DNA from: Anoplolepis gracilipes
Lineage: Eukaryota; Arthropoda; Insecta; Hymenoptera; Formicidae
Length of the DNA: 64,000 nucleotides
Reading direction: 5' to 3'
NCBI RefSeq assembly: GCF_047496725.1
Contig: NC_132972.1
Location: forward strand, 2,472,001-2,536,000
Of the stretch, positions 61,245-64,000 are shown piece after piece. A program made the position numbers and the translations under genes. Every line of letters begins with the position of its first letter. Positions within the stretch are counted from its first letter, which is position 1. The notes below the pieces were generated by a model. That model did no database searches. It saw nothing but the letters and a program-made list of their open reading frames with translations, and was not told the DNA's origin.

Positions 61245-61250
<6 letters not shown>
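59370..61250. other. AT-rich non-coding DNA with (TA)n tracts
   Basis: It contains a CT-rich block at 60430-60530 and repeated TA tracts around 60725-60925. No coding exon recognised. Confidence 0.5.

Positions 61251-61252
<2 letters not shown>

Positions 61253-61293
<41 letters not shown>
61253..61293. repeat. (GA)n microsatellite
   Basis: GA run of about 40 bp. Confidence 0.95.
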
Positions 61294-61296
<3 letters not shown>

Positions 61297-62437
61297 CAAG
61301 AGGCACACATAATGAGAAACATATCGAAGAAAGAGAGAAAGGTGCAACGCGTACACATCATTGAGATTTTCCGGGAAATCGTCGACGCGATATCCATAAG
61401 CATGAAAACTTGTAATTGGTTTGCGGTAAGCCGACGTTTAAATTTCGAAACACTCGCACATGTACATGTATGTACATTACAAGGGAAATAGACGTAAGCG
61501 CGCAATCTACGTACTTCAACTAATTTAGACAAAACAAAGCGGTCGCATCGGCCAGCCGACCTTTTTTTTTTTGTCTCATTGAGTGGTTTTACCAGTTTGC
61601 ACTTTATAATTTCACGTGTGCATTCTCTTCTGTGGTTTATATAACATTAAATATTATCCAGACGGCTCTTCATTGACGGAAAATAGAATTTTCAAAAGAT
61701 TATTTTATTTAGAATTATTCTTATTTTTGTGCCACACATGTACTTTTATTACAGAAATGGTTTTAGAAATAGAATACAAAAATGAAATTTTTAAATAGAT
61801 ATTAATTAATTTGGCTTTCGCGTTTAACTCTTGGCTTAATTCGCTAAAGTGTCAAAGAAGGGTTTAAATTTGAAGTCTATAATTTGGAAAAATGGATTGG
61901 ACATTTCTCAAGCGTGACATTATAAAATATTTAAATGCAACAACTTTAAGATTATTAAAAGTATTATAATTGTGATGCAAATTTGTAACTCGTACCCAAC
62001 AAAAATGTTTATGTGATTTTCTCATATTTGAAGCAACCTGTAAATATCAATGATGCCGCATGTATAAATTTCGCCGGAAGCTGAGTTGATCACCGATTAA
62101 CAATAAGAATTCAGAAAATCAGAAAACAAAAGATAGAGTAACTAATCGCTCAAGAGTTATTAGAATAGCACACTTGCTAAGAAAAAAATTGAAAACTTGC
62201 TTTAAATTTCACCGATTTTTCGATTTTGTTCAATTTTTCAAAATTTGAGATTTCTGAAATTACATTTATTAAAAAAAAACTTTTTTCATTTTTGTTTGTT
62301 CGCAAAAGAGTATCTTTTAAAAACTGAGCTTTTTATCACAAACCTATACAGAGTTCTCTTCTAAAGATTCAAGTGTCTAATATAAAAAATCGATAAATTT
62401 TGACATTAACTTACATCTCACAAATCACTTTTCTTTT

Positions 62438-62482
<45 letters not shown>

Positions 62483-63390
62483 CAGGGAATGTATTTTTAA
62501 ATAATACACATTTAATTAAGCAGCGCTCTCTTTTCATTTGTCAGATACAAATTCGAAATATTGTAATTTTTATATCATGTACTTACATATATCATTTTTT
62601 CGTTATATTCTACTGTAAAGATAAACTGACTGATTATTTACTTCAATATCATATTATATGTGATTTATTGTTAAGTAAACGCGTTGATGAAAAAAGAGCG
62701 GAGTCTTTTCCCTACACCCCCCGCCCGCTAAAGAAATTTTGACCTAACTTAAACCTAATTTCAATTTAACATCAGACATAGATATAGCTATAGTTTTCTT
62801 AGATAGGGGTGTAGGAGAAGTTTCTCCCTTACTTACACGGTACAATAAAGTTGTTTTATAATAAAGTAAAACTATAAAATATATAACATTTTTCTCACAA
62901 AAAAGCTTAAAGTAAATGAATTCGATATATTTGCATACTTAAATTTCTAAGTGACTATTTAATAACACTTAATGATAAGTACTTAATAATGATGATAGCC
63001 TTTTGAAAATTAATGAGAATCATGTTTTCGAAAACATATGTCAAAGTTAAGGTCATTAAGATTGAATTTCTCTATCTAAAAATGTGATTTTTACTGTATT
63101 TCAAAATCGCGTATCTCAGGAACGAAAAGAGAGCGTCACATAATCAAAGCATGTATTACCTAGGAATGTACAATACTCTGTACAATATATGTCAAAGGGA
63201 AAATGATTCGCATGAGATGTAAATTACTTGCGTCGCAAGATTTAGCAAAAAAACTTATTTAATTTTTTATTTGAAAATTTTTCTCGAAATCTTTCTTCGG
63301 ACAAACTTTGTGGAGACCTTCTTTGGAAAAAGTAGTAAATTTCGGGACAAGCTATAAGAATGAAGAAATTCTTTCCACCAATAGAGACAT
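61294..63390. other. Non-coding DNA
   Basis: AT-rich with a (TA)n tract at 62440-62480 and a short inverted pair near 62700-62830 (CTTTTCCCTACACCCC against GGGGTGTAGGAGAAG). No gene recognised. Confidence 0.5.
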
Positions 63391-63394
63391 ATTC

Positions 63395-63790
63395 AAATAA
63401 CATTGTCGCCAGTTGCGAGCAGCGAGAGTGCAGTTTGCTTGTTCGCGTTTCTGGGCCGGACACCAGTTCGCGACGGCGGTGGCGGTGATGGTGGCGGTGG
63501 CGGTGGCGGCGATGTAACAATCCGGGGAGGCGAGCGGTTACGAAGGCGAACTTGTATAATTTTCGCGAGTGCCGTTGAGGAGTGATTCTGAAGTGACGCC
63601 GACCCTCGTCGTCGCACACTGCTGAACCGGTAGCAAGCCGTGCCGCCGTCGCGAAACTTTCAAGTGACCCTCGTCGTCCCTAGAGGCGAGCCAGCCGCTT
63701 GCCGACTCTGACATGAGGGACGCGTCCGGAGGTTTGAAATAAGTGGCGGACCGGTCTCTCGTTAATGGCATACGTAGCTCCAGAAACTTT
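63395..63790. promoter_or_regulatory. CpG-rich block with (GGT/GGC)n, candidate promoter or first exon
   Basis: Dense in CG dinucleotides with a run of GGTGGC triplets at 63470-63512 and a further GC-rich stretch to 63760. Frames across it on both strands are repeat-derived (Gly-rich or Pro-rich) or lack recognisable domains. Its sharp contrast with the AT-rich flanks and position at the edge suggest the 5' end of a gene, possibly untranslated. The strand is not decided. Confidence 0.35.
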
Positions 63791-63872
63791 TGTTTTCCGT
63801 CTACCCACATAACTTTATTCGATCTATAAATAAATGTTATCATATTTTACTTATACGCGTCTAAATTTATAT

Positions 63873-64000
63873 ATAGGGTAAACTAGGGTGTGATGACCGT
63901 ATGGAAAAGATGGCCATAGATTGCAATTTTTTCAATAATCGCTATATAGTGCGCTTTTTTAGTCATTATCAAAGATAATCGATATTTACAGTAGTTTATG
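63873..64000. mobile_element. TAGGGTAAAC-ended MITE family, partial copy cut by the window edge
   Basis: It starts ATAGGGTAAACTAGGGTGTG and then matches 22214-22330 closely (AAAAGATGGCCATAG, AGTGCGCTTTTTTAGTCATT, TCAAAGATAATCGATATTTA). Its right end lies outside the window. Confidence 0.85.

Noticed and set aside
63393..63617. Pro-rich and Gly-rich frames at the right edge
   Set aside because: They arise from the GGC/GGT triplet run on both strands; there is no start context or domain to support coding.

Overview
This is AT-rich nuclear DNA from an insect. The genes are split by short GT-AG introns, and the proteins are recognisable insect orthologues (brainiac, TRAPPC11, DNAJC7, SSNA1, an SERHL-type hydrolase, a neuropeptide-type GPCR). 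The abundant (TA)n and (GA)n tracts, many short inverted-repeat elements and a TTAGG-like motif near a promoter suggest a hymenopteran, quite possibly an ant. The species is inference.

The left half (about 3.4-33.3 kb) is gene-bearing. In order: an SERHL-like serine hydrolase (+), with two same-length alternative copies of its core exon; a 3-exon, 110-residue coiled-coil protein of uncertain identity (-); TRAPPC11 (-, 20 coding exons, about 1092 aa); a divergent class A GPCR (-, six exons modelled); a decayed coding region of unknown family (+, about 22.95-24.37 kb); single-exon brainiac beta-1,3-glycosyltransferase (+), with a roughly 100-residue extra loop; SSNA1 (-, 3 exons); and DNAJC7/Tpr2 (+, 11 exons). 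All exon chains were assembled by eye from splice sites and phase, and every phase closes.

The right half (about 33.3-64 kb) holds no convincing protein-coding exon. It is AT-rich sequence with scattered GC-richer blocks that may be regulatory, many (GA)n/(CT)n and (TA)n tracts, several inverted-repeat elements and a dead jockey-like retrotransposon fragment. The far right end (63.4-63.8 kb) is a CpG-rich, (GGT/GGC)n-bearing block like a promoter or first exon. This layout resembles the flank or large intron of a developmental regulator, but no such gene is visible here.

Non-autonomous inverted-repeat elements are a theme throughout: a 1.1-kb foldback element with a CTCA-microsatellite core, a CACTC-ended family with three copies, a TAGGGTAAAC-ended family with one complete copy and one cut by the window edge, one element inside a GPCR intron, and an element with an apparent 12-bp target duplication. 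The most interesting biological signals are the mutually exclusive exon pair in the hydrolase, the GPCR that lacks several class A hallmark residues, the glycosylation-rich loop in brainiac, and the decaying gene beside a transposon.
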